In this document: one piece after another, positions 51,935 through 59,663 of the stretch | How positions within the stretch are numbered: the stretch's first letter is position 1 | How the letters are laid out: every line of letters begins with the position of its first letter | Source: HGM11788 sp964654945 | Lineage (GTDB): Bacteria; Bacillota; Clostridia; Lachnospirales; CAG-274 | Assembly: GCA_964654945.1 (NCBI GenBank) | Contig: CAZZLN010000006.1 | Span: forward strand, 1-59,663 | Length of the DNA: 59,663 nucleotides | Direction of reading: 5' to 3' | The notes under the pieces: generated by a model | Database searches by the model: none | Seen by the model: the letters and a program-made list of their open reading frames with translations, nothing else | Told to the model about the DNA's origin: nothing | Made by a program: the position numbers and the translations under genes

Positions 51935-52615
51935 ATGAAAGTAATGGTTTTATCAAGCGGCGGAGTTGACAGCTCAACCTGTCTTGGCTTAGCCGTTAAA
52001 GAATACGGAAGCGAAAATGTTGTGGCTCTTTCCATATTTTATGGTCAGAAGCATTATAAGGAGATAGAAGCATCTGATTCTGTTGCGAAATATTATGGGG
52101 TTGAGCATATTAAACTTGATTTAAGCACAATTTTTGATTTTAGCGATTGTTCGCTTTTGGCTCATTCAGATAATGAAATCCCAAAAGAAAGCTATGCTGA
52201 ACAGATTAAAAAAACAGCCGGCAAGCCTGTTTCTACTTATGTTCCTTTCAGGAATGGTCTTTTTATATCAAGTGCTGCAAGTATAGCACTTTCAAAGGGA
52301 TGCAGCAAAATATATTATGGCGCTCATGCTGATGATTCGGCAGGCAATGCCTATCCTGACTGCAGCAGTGTATTTAATGATGCTATGAATAAAGCAGTAT
52401 ATGAGGGCAGCGGCAGACAGCTTGAAATTGCTGCTCCTTTTGTGGGACTTAACAAATCACAGGTTATTAAAAAGGGACTTGAAATAGGTGTGCCTTATAA
52501 GCTTACATGGAGCTGCTATGAGGGCGGAGATAAGCCTTGCGGTGTATGCGGCACCTGTATAGACAGAATGAAAGCTTTTGAAGCTAACGGTGTAAAAGAC
52601 CCTATTATTAATTGA
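51935..52615 (+). CDS. queC: 7-cyano-7-deazaguanine synthase
   Basis: Turns 7-carboxy-7-deazaguanine into preQ0 using ATP and ammonia. 226 residues. The PP-loop SSGGVDSSTCLGLA (about 6-19) and zinc cysteines in WSCYEGGDKPCGVCGTCIDRMKAF (about 187-210) are complete. VPFRNGLFISSAASIAL is diagnostic. Four nt after folE. Confidence 0.96.
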   Translation: MKVMVLSSGGVDSSTCLGLAVKEYGSENVVALSIFYGQKHYKEIEASDSVAKYYGVEHIKLDLSTIFDFSDCSLLAHSDNEIPKESYAEQIKKTAGKPVSTYVPFRNGLFISSAASIALSKGCSKIYYGAHADDSAGNAYPDCSSVFNDAMNKAVYEGSGRQLEIAAPFVGLNKSQVIKKGLEIGVPYKLTWSCYEGGDKPCGVCGTCIDRMKAFEANGVKDPIIN

Positions 52616-52635
52616 ATTTTAAACAGGAGAAAAAT

Positions 52636-53133
52636 ATGACAGGAAGAAATAAAGAAGAATTAAACGGAGTAACACTCCTTGGAAATCAGGGCACAAAGTA
52701 TCCGGCAGACTATGCTCCGGAAATGCTGGAAACCTTTATAAACAAGCATCAGGAAAATGATTATTTTGTAAAATTCAACTGCCCTGAATTTACAAGCTTA
52801 TGTCCTCTTACGGGTCAGCCTGATTTTGCAAAAGTATATATAAGCTATGTACCTGATATTAAAATGGTGGAAAGCAAAAGCTTAAAGCTTTATTTATTTA
52901 GTTTTAGAAATCATGGAGATTTTCACGAGGACTGTATAAATATTATAATGAAAGATTTAATTAAGCTTATGGACCCTAAATATATTGAGGTATGGGGAAA
53001 ATTTACTCCAAGAGGAGGAATTTCAATAGACCCTTACTGTAATTATGGAAGAAAAGGAACAAAATGGGAAGAAGCTGCATGGAACAGACTTGCAAACCAT
53101 GACCTGTATCCTGAAAACATTGATAACAGATAG
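52636..53133 (+). CDS. queF: NADPH-dependent 7-cyano-7-deazaguanine reductase
   Basis: Reduces preQ0 to preQ1, the riboswitch ligand. 165 residues, the short (type I, YkvM-like) form. The catalytic Cys is in FTSLCPLTGQPDFAKVYISYVPD (about 55), with VESKSLKLYLFSFRNHGDFHEDC and GKFTPRGGISIDPY next. ATG 52636 has CAGGAG seven bases before, overlapping the end of queC. Last gene of the operon. Confidence 0.95.
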   Translation: MTGRNKEELNGVTLLGNQGTKYPADYAPEMLETFINKHQENDYFVKFNCPEFTSLCPLTGQPDFAKVYISYVPDIKMVESKSLKLYLFSFRNHGDFHEDCINIIMKDLIKLMDPKYIEVWGKFTPRGGISIDPYCNYGRKGTKWEEAAWNRLANHDLYPENIDNR

Positions 53134-53166
53134 TAATATTTTAAATGATACAACAAATTCACCAAG

Positions 53167-53192
53167 AGCCTTTTTTCATTAAAAGGCTTTTA
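53167..53192 (+). terminator. que operon terminator
   Basis: AGCCTTTT (53167-53174) pairs with AAAAGGCT (53181-53188) over a 6-nt loop, followed by TTTATTATAAG. Confidence 0.75.
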
Positions 53193-53395
53193 TTATAAGA
53201 CTTTTTTTAATTGTTAAATTTAAAATTAGTTCAAAATGTTAATTTATATTGTATTTTTTAAAAAAATCAAGAGTAAAATTTACTAAATTTTTAAAAAATT
53301 CTGAAATGCTTTGTTTTCCTTGGCTTTTTATGTCAAGAAAAAATAATTAACAAAAACATACAGCTTTTTTTGTATAAAAATTATAAAAAGAAATA
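53193..53395. other. A/T-rich intergenic region between queF and the nrdD promoter
   Basis: About 200 bp, nearly all A and T, with no reading frame, hairpin or binding site that I can defend. It ends where the nrdD promoter begins. Confidence 0.5.
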
Positions 53396-53449
53396 TTGAC
53401 AACACTATATCTAGTGGTGTAAAATGAATAGGAACACAATATATAGGAG
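53396..53449 (+). promoter_or_regulatory. nrdD promoter with two NrdR-like boxes
   Basis: TTGACA (53396-53401) and TAAAAT (53420-53425) are 18 bp apart. The spacer holds ACACTATATCTAGTGG (53402-53417), a close match to the NrdR box. A second, weaker copy, ACACAATATATAGGAG, begins at 53434. The two starts are 32 bp apart, about three helical turns, the usual NrdR arrangement, so ATP/dATP-controlled repression is expected. Confidence 0.8.
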
Positions 53450-53461
53450 GTGTTGTTTAAA

Positions 53462-55630
53462 ATGATTGATATGAAAGATGTTAATATCATCAAAAAAGAT
53501 GGCACCTTAGAACAGTTTGACTCTACTAAAATTGTGGCAGCCATTACTAAGTCAGCCAACAGAGTAATGTATACATTTACTCAGGAGGAATATGAAGAAG
53601 TAGTAAATTGGGTTGAAAGTAAAATTGACGAAAGCGGTATTAAAAATATACCAATTCAGACAATGCACAATTTGGTTGAGAGCGCTCTTGAAAGTATAGA
53701 GCCTAAGGTAGCCAAAAGTTATAAGGATTACAGAAATTATAAGAAGGACTTTGTACATATGCTTGATGATGTGTATCAAAAGGCACAGAGCATTATGTAC
53801 ATTGGAGACAAGGAGAACTCAAATACTGATTCTGCCTTAGTAGCCACTAAAAGAAGCCTTATTTATAATCACTTAAATAAAGAACTTTATCAGAAATTCT
53901 TCTTAACCACAGAAGAAAAGCAAGCTTGTAAAGATGGATATATATATATCCACGATATGTCTGCAAGACGTGATACAATGAATTGCTGTTTATTTGATAT
54001 GGGAGCAGTGTTAAAAGGTGGCTTTGAAATGGGAAACCTTTGGTACAATGAGCCTAATACATTATCTGTTGCATTTGATGTGATAGGTGATGTAGTCTTA
54101 TCTACAGCATCTCAGCAGTATGGCGGATTTACAGTGCCCGAAATTGACAAGATTTTAGCACCTTATGCAGAAAAAAGCTATAAAAAATATTGTGATGAAA
54201 TTAAATCCTATATGGAAGATCTGAAAGGCACAAAGGAGCTTTCCATAGAGGATATTAAATATATTGATAGTGTTGCTAATAAAAAGATTAAGCGTGAATT
54301 CGAGCAGGGCTTCCAGGGTCTTGAGTATAAGCTTAACTCAGTAGGTTCCTCTCGTGGCGATTATCCTTTTATTACATTTACAATGGGTCTTGCAAAAGAC
54401 CGTTTCGGCAAAATGGCTTCCATTACTGCCTTTGAGGTACATTCAGGCGGTCAGGGCAAGAAAGGCAACAAAAAGCCTGTGCTTTTCCCTAAATATGTTT
54501 TCTTATATGATGAAGCATTGCATGGTGAGGGCAAAGAGCTTTATGATGTTTTCCTTGCAGGTGTTGAATGTTCAGCAAAGACTATGTATCCCGACTGGCT
54601 TTCACTTTCCGGTGACAGCTATGTTGCAAGGGCATATCAGAAATATGGTGTTGTTATAAGTCCAATGGGCTGCAGAGCTTTTCTTTCATTATGGTTTGAA
54701 AGAGGAGGAATGGAGCCTGCTGATGAAAATGACAAGGCTATTACAGTGGGCAGATTTAACCTTGGTGCTATAAGTCTGCATCTTCCTATGATTCTTGCAA
54801 AAGCACGTTCAGAAAGCAGAGATTTTTATGAAGTCCTTGATTATTATCTTGAAATGATACGAAATGTACATAAAAAGACTATTCAGTATCTTGGTCAGAT
54901 GAAAGCTTCAACAAATCCTGTTGCTTACTGTGAGGGAGGCTTCTATGGCGGTCACTTAAAGCCTAATGATAAAATTGAATCTATACTGAAACCATGTACT
55001 ATAAGCTTTGGCATTACTGCTCTTAATGAGCTTCAGGAGCTTTATAATCAGAAAAGTCTTGTTGAGGACGGTCAGTTTGCTCTTGATGTTATGGAATATA
55101 TCAATAAAAAGGTTGACCAGTATAAGCATGAAGATGGTATATTATATGCACTTTATGGCACACCTGCTGAAAGCTTATGCGGTCTTCAGGTTAAGCAATT
55201 CAGAAGAAAATATGGCATAATTCCTAATGTGTCTGACAGAGAATATGTTTCAAACAGTTTCCATTGCCACGTTAAAGAGGATATTTCTCCTATTGAAAAA
55301 CAGGATCTTGAAAAGAGATTTTGGAATTTAATGAATGGGGGAAAGATACAGTATGTTAAATATCCTATTTCATATAACAAAGATGCTATTGTAACTCTTA
55401 TTCACAGAGCAATGGATATGGGATTTTATGAGGGTGTAAACCTTAGTCTTTCTTATTGTGATGACTGTGGTCATGAGGAGCTTGAAATGGACGTTTGTCC
55501 AAAATGCGGAAGCAAAAACCTTACTAAAATAGAAAGAATGAACGGTTATTTAAGCTATTCAAGAGTTAAGGGCGATACAAGATTAAACGAAGCTAAAATG
55601 TGTGAAATTGCAGATAGAGTAAGTATGTAA
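53462..55630 (+). CDS. nrdD: Anaerobic ribonucleoside-triphosphate reductase (class III)
   Basis: Oxygen-sensitive glycyl-radical reductase of ribonucleoside triphosphates. 722 residues. The N-terminal ATP-cone (about 7-95, VNIIKKDGTLEQFDSTKIVAAI) gives allosteric control. The catalytic barrel has SAFEVHSGGQGKKGN-like AFEVHSGGQGKKGN, PMGCRAFLSLWFERGG and NPVAYCEGGFYGGHLKPND. C-terminal zinc site CDDCGHEELEMDVCPKCGSK (about 666-685) and glycyl-radical loop MNGYLSYSR (Gly about 694) close the protein. ATG 53462 has GGAGGTG upstream. Start of nrdD-nrdG-dut. Confidence 0.96.
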   Translation: MIDMKDVNIIKKDGTLEQFDSTKIVAAITKSANRVMYTFTQEEYEEVVNWVESKIDESGIKNIPIQTMHNLVESALESIEPKVAKSYKDYRNYKKDFVHMLDDVYQKAQSIMYIGDKENSNTDSALVATKRSLIYNHLNKELYQKFFLTTEEKQACKDGYIYIHDMSARRDTMNCCLFDMGAVLKGGFEMGNLWYNEPNTLSVAFDVIGDVVLSTASQQYGGFTVPEIDKILAPYAEKSYKKYCDEIKSYMEDLKGTKELSIEDIKYIDSVANKKIKREFEQGFQGLEYKLNSVGSSRGDYPFITFTMGLAKDRFGKMASITAFEVHSGGQGKKGNKKPVLFPKYVFLYDEALHGEGKELYDVFLAGVECSAKTMYPDWLSLSGDSYVARAYQKYGVVISPMGCRAFLSLWFERGGMEPADENDKAITVGRFNLGAISLHLPMILAKARSESRDFYEVLDYYLEMIRNVHKKTIQYLGQMKASTNPVAYCEGGFYGGHLKPNDKIESILKPCTISFGITALNELQELYNQKSLVEDGQFALDVMEYINKKVDQYKHEDGILYALYGTPAESLCGLQVKQFRRKYGIIPNVSDREYVSNSFHCHVKEDISPIEKQDLEKRFWNLMNGGKIQYVKYPISYNKDAIVTLIHRAMDMGFYEGVNLSLSYCDDCGHEELEMDVCPKCGSKNLTKIERMNGYLSYSRVKGDTRLNEAKMCEIADRVSM

Positions 55631-55697
55631 AATAAAAGATTAGATAAGTGCCAATTATGTTGGCACTTATTTAATGTTAATGCAGGAGAAAACGAGT

Positions 55698-56189
55698 ATG
55701 AGATACCATAATATTACAAAGGACGATATGTTAAATGGTGAGGGTTTAAGAGTTGTGCTTTGGGTAAGCGGCTGTACTCATCATTGTCATAATTGTCAAA
55801 ATCCCATCACATGGGACATAAACGGAGGCTTGTTGTTTGATGAAGCAGCAGAAAGAGAATTTTTTGAGGATGCTGCAAGGGGCTATATATCAGGCATAAC
55901 ATTTAGTGGCGGTGATCCTCTCCATCCTGAAAACAGGTCAGAAATAACAAGGATTGCTAAAAAATTTAAGGATAAATATCCTGAAAAGACTGTATGGCTT
56001 TATACAGGCTTTATGTGGGAGCAGATAAGCAATCTTGAGGTTGTTAAATATGTTGATGTCCTTGTCGACGGAAAATTTGATGAAACACTTAAAGATAACA
56101 AAATTCACTGGAAAGGTTCATCAAATCAGAGAACAATAGATGTAAAATCTACCCTTAAAAAGGGAGAAATTGTACTGTTTGAGGATTAA
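55698..56189 (+). CDS. nrdG: Anaerobic ribonucleoside-triphosphate reductase activating protein
   Basis: Radical SAM activase that installs the glycyl radical on NrdD. 163 residues. The cluster motif WVSGCTHHCHNCQNPITWD (about 22-40, Cys-x3-Cys-x2-Cys) and GITFSGGDPLHPENR (about 72-86) match NrdG. ATG 55698 has CAGGAG upstream. 15 nt before dut. Confidence 0.95.
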   Translation: MRYHNITKDDMLNGEGLRVVLWVSGCTHHCHNCQNPITWDINGGLLFDEAAEREFFEDAARGYISGITFSGGDPLHPENRSEITRIAKKFKDKYPEKTVWLYTGFMWEQISNLEVVKYVDVLVDGKFDETLKDNKIHWKGSSNQRTIDVKSTLKKGEIVLFED

Positions 56190-56204
56190 TATTAGGAGAT
56201 AATT

Positions 56205-56717
56205 ATGGATAAAATATATTTTGCAAAGGTTAAGGCTCAGGCTAAAATACCTGATAAAGAAATTTATAATGCAGGTATGGATATTTATCCATGCTTTGAA
56301 GATGCTTATATGATAATTCCTCCTCATAGCACTGTGCTCGTGCCAACGGGCATAGCCAGTGCTATTCCGGAAAATTATTACATTCAAATATATGAAAGAG
56401 GCTCAACAGGCAGCAAGGGTATTAAATACAGTGCGGGAGTTATTGACTCCGGCTACAGAGGAGAGTGGTTTTTAGCTACCACAAATACTAATGATAAGCC
56501 TGTGCTTATTTCAAAATTAAATCTTGAAAGTCTTGATAAAGATGTAAAAGAAGTTATTGAAAAGGCTTATATTGTCTATCCTTATAATAAAGCTCTTTTT
56601 CAGGGTGTAGTTCATTGCGTTCACAATGAGCTTGAAAGAGAAGAAATAAGCTTTGATAAGCTTTCTGAAATACCGTCTGACAGAGGTGCAGGTAAGCTTG
56701 GAAGCAGTGGAAAATAA
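56205..56717 (+). CDS. dut: dUTP diphosphatase
   Basis: Trimeric-type dUTPase that removes dUTP and supplies dUMP. 170 residues. The five motifs are visible: AGMDIYP (I), RGSTGSKGI (II), GVIDSGYRGEW (III), the QGVV region (IV) and DRGAGKLGSSG (V, Lys-Leu instead of Gly-Phe). It follows nrdD and nrdG with 15 nt, so dNTP supply and sanitation are co-expressed. RBS TTAGGAG. Confidence 0.9.
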   Translation: MDKIYFAKVKAQAKIPDKEIYNAGMDIYPCFEDAYMIIPPHSTVLVPTGIASAIPENYYIQIYERGSTGSKGIKYSAGVIDSGYRGEWFLATTNTNDKPVLISKLNLESLDKDVKEVIEKAYIVYPYNKALFQGVVHCVHNELEREEISFDKLSEIPSDRGAGKLGSSGK

Positions 56718-56897
56718 GCTTAAAAATGTTTGAATTTTTAATAGATAAAAATCTAAAGTTTATGATATAATATTTATATAACATATTTGTTAGAAATGCT
56801 GCAGAAAGTTAAAGATAAAATTGGAGCCTATCCCAAAGATTGTGTAAACCTCTAAACTGATATATTGGGGGCTGTAAAAAAATCCCTAATTAATCCA

Positions 56898-56937
56898 ACC
56901 CGCATCAGCATTTTGTTGATGTGGGTTATCTTTTATC
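56898..56937 (+). terminator. Terminator of the nrdD-nrdG-dut transcript
   Basis: AACCCGCATCA and TTGATGTGGGTT form a stem of about 11 bp with one mismatch, followed by ATCTTTTATCG. It lies inside the IS remnant, about 180 nt past the dut stop. Confidence 0.65.
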
Positions 56938-57050
56938 GTTATATATGCTTTTTTCATCTTTTACGGCTTATCATAACAAAAAAATGGTATACTAATCAAG
57001 CTTTGCTGTTTGCGAGGCTTTTTAGGTGCTAAATTTACTCTAAATTTATC

Positions 57051-57179
57051 TTATTTATGCAGCAAATCTCTTAAAGAACTGATTCCGTGTTCCATGAATG
57101 CAAACAATACCACTTTAAGTAATTTCTGTGCATCACATCTTGGGCGACCTGTTTTACAGCCCCATTTTTCTTTTGGTTT
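57051..57179 (-). pseudogene. Transposase N-terminal fragment
   Basis: 42 codons open between stops on the minus strand. The segment KTGRPRCDAQKLLKVVLFAF with following SSLRDLLHK matches the start of transposases of the IS1182/IS5-like InsH-type N-terminal domain (usually GRPRYDPVKLLKVILFAYM). No start codon or catalytic DDE region remains, so it is a dead relic. Confidence 0.7.
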
Positions 57180-57303
57180 TTACAGCCCCTTTTTTATGTA
57201 GCTAAGTACAAAAACTAATTTTTTATAATATTTGACAAAGGCATTAAATTAGTATATAATTATAAAGATTTTTAATGCGGTTTAATAAAGGAGAGAGCAT
57301 ATA

Positions 57304-57780
57304 ATGTCTGACGAGAAAAAAATTATTTTAACAAGAGAAGGCTATCAAAATCTTGAAGAAGAGCTTCAAAATCTTAAAGTTGTAAGACGTAAAGAAGTTG
57401 CAGTTAAAATTAAAGAAGCAAGAGCTCAGGGTGATTTATCCGAAAATGCTGAATACGATGCAGCTAAGGAAGAACAGGCTGAAATTGAATCAAGAATTGT
57501 TACAATTGAAAATATGTTCAGAAATGCTGAAGTTATTGATGAGGAAGAACTGAATACAGGCAAGGTTAATCTTGGCAACAGGGTTAAGCTTTGGGATGAG
57601 GAATTTGAAGAAGAAGTTGAATATACTATTGTAGGTCCTGCTGAAGCTGACCCTGCTTCTTTTAAAATTTCAAACGAATCTCCTCTTGGCATTGCTTTGA
57701 TTGGTCATAGCATAGACGAAATTGTTGAAAACAATGCACCTGATGGAGTATTCAGGTTTAAGATTTTAGATATAAAGTAG
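57304..57780 (+). CDS. greA: Transcription elongation factor GreA
   Basis: Rescues backtracked RNA polymerase by stimulating transcript cleavage. 158 residues. The N-terminal coiled coil (about 1-75) carries the acidic tip in ARAQGDLSENAEYDAAKEEQ (Asp and Glu). The C-terminal FKBP-like domain has LGNRVKLWDEE, ISNESPLGIALIGH. RBS AAAGGAGAG. 11 nt before lysS; greA-lysS is a frequent pair in Firmicutes. Confidence 0.96.
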   Translation: MSDEKKIILTREGYQNLEEELQNLKVVRRKEVAVKIKEARAQGDLSENAEYDAAKEEQAEIESRIVTIENMFRNAEVIDEEELNTGKVNLGNRVKLWDEEFEEEVEYTIVGPAEADPASFKISNESPLGIALIGHSIDEIVENNAPDGVFRFKILDIK

Positions 57781-57791
57781 GAGAAATAAAA

Positions 57792-59294
57792 ATGGCAGAT
57801 AATAAGCAAAATAAGCAACCTCTTGAGGGCAAGGCTCTCAATGAAATATTAAAGTTAAAAAGAGAAAAGCTTGCTGATTTACAGGCTGATGGCAGAGATC
57901 CTTTTAAGATTGTTAAGGCTGATGTTACTAATCATTCTATGGAAATTAAAAATGATTATGACAGCTTTGAAGGAAAGGAAGTTGCCGTTGCAGGCAGAAT
58001 GATGAGCAAGCGTGTTATGGGCAAGGCAAGCTTTTGTGATATTCAGGACAGAGATGGCAAAATTCAGTGCTATGTTACAAGAGATGAAATAGGTGAGGAT
58101 AACTATAAGCTTTTTAAAAAAATGGATATTGGTGATATTGTGTTTGTTAAGGGTACAATATTTAAGACCAAAATGGAGGAAATTTCTGTTCATGCAACAG
58201 AGGTTACATTGTTATCAAAGAGCTTACAGGTATTGCCTGAAAAATTTCATGGATTAAAGGATCAGGATTTAAGATACAGACAGAGATATGTTGACCTTAT
58301 TGTAAATCCTGAAGTTAAGAGAAACTTTTTCATAAGAAGTGCAGTTATTAAGACTGTAAGAAATTACCTTGACAATCTTGATTTTTTAGAGGTTGAAACA
58401 CCGATTTTACAGACAATTCCCGGTGGTGCCTCTGCAAGACCGTTTATTACACATCACAACACACTTGATATTGATATGTATATGAGAATTGCTCTTGAGC
58501 TTCCTTTAAAAAGGCTTATTGTTGGCGGACTTGAAAGAGTATATGAAATAGGCAGAGTATTTAGAAATGAGGGTATGGACTCTAATCATAATCCTGAATT
58601 TACATTACTTGAGCTTTATCAGGCATATACTGATTATTATGGTATGATGGATATTACCGAGGGTATTATAAAAGAAGTTGCTCAAAAGGTTGCAGGCACT
58701 GATAAAATTACATATCAGGGTGTAGAACTTGATTTTGGCAAGCCTTTTGAAAGAATAACAATGGTTGATGCTGTTAAGAAATATACAGGAGTTGATTTTG
58801 ATGAAATTAAAACTCTTGAAGAAGCAAGAGCAGCAGCTAAGGAGCATAATGTAGAGTTTGAGCCTATTCATGAAAAAGGTGATATTCTTAACTTATTCTT
58901 TGAAGAATTTGTAGAGGAAAAGTTAATACAGCCTACTTTTCTTATGGATCACCCTGTTGAAATTTCTCCCCTTACAAAGAGAAAGCCTGACAAGCCTGAC
59001 TATACAGAAAGATTTGAGCTTTTTATCTGCGGTCACGAATATGCTAATGCTTATAGTGAGCTTAATGACCCTATTGACCAGAGAGAAAGATTTAAGCGTC
59101 AGGACCAGCTTAGAGCTAACGGCAATGAAGAAGCTAATATGATTGATGAGGATTTTATGTTAGCTCTTGAATACGGTATGGCACCTACAGGCGGTATGGG
59201 TATGGGAATTGACAGACTTGTGATGCTCTTTACTGATGCAAGCACAATTAGAGATATTCTTCTGTTTCCGACAATGAAGCCGTTGGAGAAATAA
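57792..59294 (+). CDS. lysS: Lysyl-tRNA synthetase (class II)
   Basis: Charges tRNA-Lys. 500 residues. The N-terminal OB domain (about 55-155, VAVAGRMMSKRVMGKASFCDIQD) is followed by the class II core: motif 1 VRNYLDNLDFLEVETPILQTIPGGASARPF, motif 2 IGRVFRNEGMDSNHNPEFT, motif 3 GGMGMGIDRLVMLFT. Full length, no T-box in its short upstream gap. Confidence 0.97.
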   Translation: MADNKQNKQPLEGKALNEILKLKREKLADLQADGRDPFKIVKADVTNHSMEIKNDYDSFEGKEVAVAGRMMSKRVMGKASFCDIQDRDGKIQCYVTRDEIGEDNYKLFKKMDIGDIVFVKGTIFKTKMEEISVHATEVTLLSKSLQVLPEKFHGLKDQDLRYRQRYVDLIVNPEVKRNFFIRSAVIKTVRNYLDNLDFLEVETPILQTIPGGASARPFITHHNTLDIDMYMRIALELPLKRLIVGGLERVYEIGRVFRNEGMDSNHNPEFTLLELYQAYTDYYGMMDITEGIIKEVAQKVAGTDKITYQGVELDFGKPFERITMVDAVKKYTGVDFDEIKTLEEARAAAKEHNVEFEPIHEKGDILNLFFEEFVEEKLIQPTFLMDHPVEISPLTKRKPDKPDYTERFELFICGHEYANAYSELNDPIDQRERFKRQDQLRANGNEEANMIDEDFMLALEYGMAPTGGMGMGIDRLVMLFTDASTIRDILLFPTMKPLEK

Positions 59295-59421
59295 GTGGCA
59301 TAGATATGCGATTTGCGGCGTTTTAAGCCGGTGGTTGACAGCAATTTGACAGCAAAATTTTGAAGAATAACGCATCGTTACGGAGCGTAACGAATTTCAG
59401 GTGAATATAGAATGACCTATA
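59295..59421. other. Non-coding region after lysS
   Basis: A hairpin, TCGTTACG with CGTAACGA (about 59374-59393), and a short tandem repeat of TTTGACAGCAA-like sequence (about 59335-59358) are seen. No gene. Confidence 0.4.
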
Positions 59422-59459
59422 AAGCACTTCCCCGGAGGTAATCCCAGGGAGTGCTTTTT
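59422..59459 (+). terminator. lysS terminator
   Basis: AAGCACTTCCC (59422-59432) and GGGAGTGCTT (59447-59456) form a 10-bp stem with one bulged T, followed by TTTACTTTTC. Confidence 0.7.
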
Positions 59460-59509
59460 ACTTTTCATAGTCAACCTATGTCAGAAAAATTATCAGGAGA
59501 AATACGAAA

Positions 59510-59582
59510 TGAGAAATTTTATAGAAAATTGTATTACGGCAACATAAGATCAAACGATAAAAAAATAAGAAACACGCAGTAG
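59510..59582 (+). pseudogene. Frameshifted small gene, possible DUF6809-like relic
   Basis: RBS CAGGAG and ATG at 59510 begin MRNFIE, and the frame is lost in a run of A. In the neighbouring frame (also open from ATG 59478) the text continues KLYYGNIRSNDKKI. This resembles the small clostridial proteins that start with an I/LEKLYYG(N/E)I segment. After a stop (59580-59582) the text continues in another frame (VKDKTQLKI). At least one frameshift seems needed. A spurious resemblance is possible in this short stretch. Confidence 0.35.
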
Positions 59583-59663
59583 TCAAGGATAAAACTCAAC
59601 TGAAAATATAATCCCATCTTTGACACTTCCAAAAGCCAAAAAGTCTGCTAATCGGCTTAAACA

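Larger units (their letters stand above)
56868..57189. mobile_element. Decayed insertion sequence (IS1182-like), 322 bp
   Basis: The left end GGGGCTGTAAAA (56868-56879) is repeated inverted at the right end (57178-57189). A third copy in the right-end orientation lies inside it (57152-57163). Between them, on the minus strand, is a fragment of a transposase. The remainder is mostly lost. No target duplication is evident. It lies between dut and greA and contains a terminator-like hairpin near 56898-56930. Confidence 0.65.

Noticed and set aside
59335..59358. Direct repeat TTGACAGCAA as a regulatory element
   Set aside because: Only two imperfect short copies in a gap after lysS, with no promoter or gene nearby.

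Overview
The window comes from a low-GC, endospore-forming, obligately anaerobic Clostridia-type Firmicute. The evidence is the A/T-rich codon use, the sporulation genes (spoIIE, spoVS, gpr), an oxygen-sensitive class III ribonucleotide reductase (nrdD/nrdG), two T-box leaders, a preQ1 riboswitch and Gram-positive ribosome-binding sites. I cannot name the genus from sequence alone. Nearly all of it is core chromosome. There is no prophage, CRISPR array or tRNA/rRNA gene, and the only mobile-element trace is one decayed insertion sequence between dut and greA.

Layout. 0.1-5.6 kb: a PhoR/PhoB-like two-component pair (minus), then a divergent polysaccharide deacetylase, an NfeD-stomatin pair and a convergent cobalamin adenosyltransferase. 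5.6-16 kb: a large secreted stalk-domain protein, pyrE, rpsT, gpr, a small lipoprotein, a PcRGLX/YetA-like polysaccharide lyase and a three-gene TrpXYZ-type ABC importer. 16-25 kb: yebC, a Cys-rich membrane microprotein, T-box-controlled ileS, a GH13 amylase, DUF5662 and DUF4250 proteins, spoVS, and the rpsF-ssb-rpsR operon. 25-34 kb: a pseudouridine synthase, spoIIE-tilS-hpt (a sporulation-locus order also seen in Bacillus), and the polyphosphate pair ppx-ppk read toward it. 34-39.5 kb: a CorA transporter, an Rrf2 regulator with nifS-nifU-mnmA (Fe-S assembly and tRNA thiolation), and a VTC/DUF4956 pair. 39.5-50 kb: glgB, a DUF1292 protein, a Trp T-box operon, and an EamA transporter. 50-60 kb: a riboswitch-controlled queuosine-precursor operon (queD-queE-folE-queC-queF), nrdD-nrdG-dut under a probable NrdR promoter, greA-lysS, and a decayed small gene at the right edge.

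How the genes work together. The trp operon makes tryptophan from chorismate but lacks trpD, and it opens with an uncharacterised SAM-methyltransferase-like gene under the same Trp-specifying T-box. The que operon holds every step from GTP to preQ1 and is preceded by a preQ1-I riboswitch plus about 300 nt of further folded leader. Polyphosphate is represented three ways within 10 kb (ppk, ppx and a VTC-domain protein with its DUF4956 membrane partner). The nrdD promoter has two NrdR-like boxes three helical turns apart, and the Rrf2 promoter is flanked by two related palindromes exactly 50 bp apart.

The most intriguing unexplained items are the long queD leader, a folded intergenic segment upstream of ppx that shares an 11-mer with that leader, the leading gene of the trp operon, and the palindrome pair of the Rrf2 promoter. 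No wholly new multi-gene system is evident.
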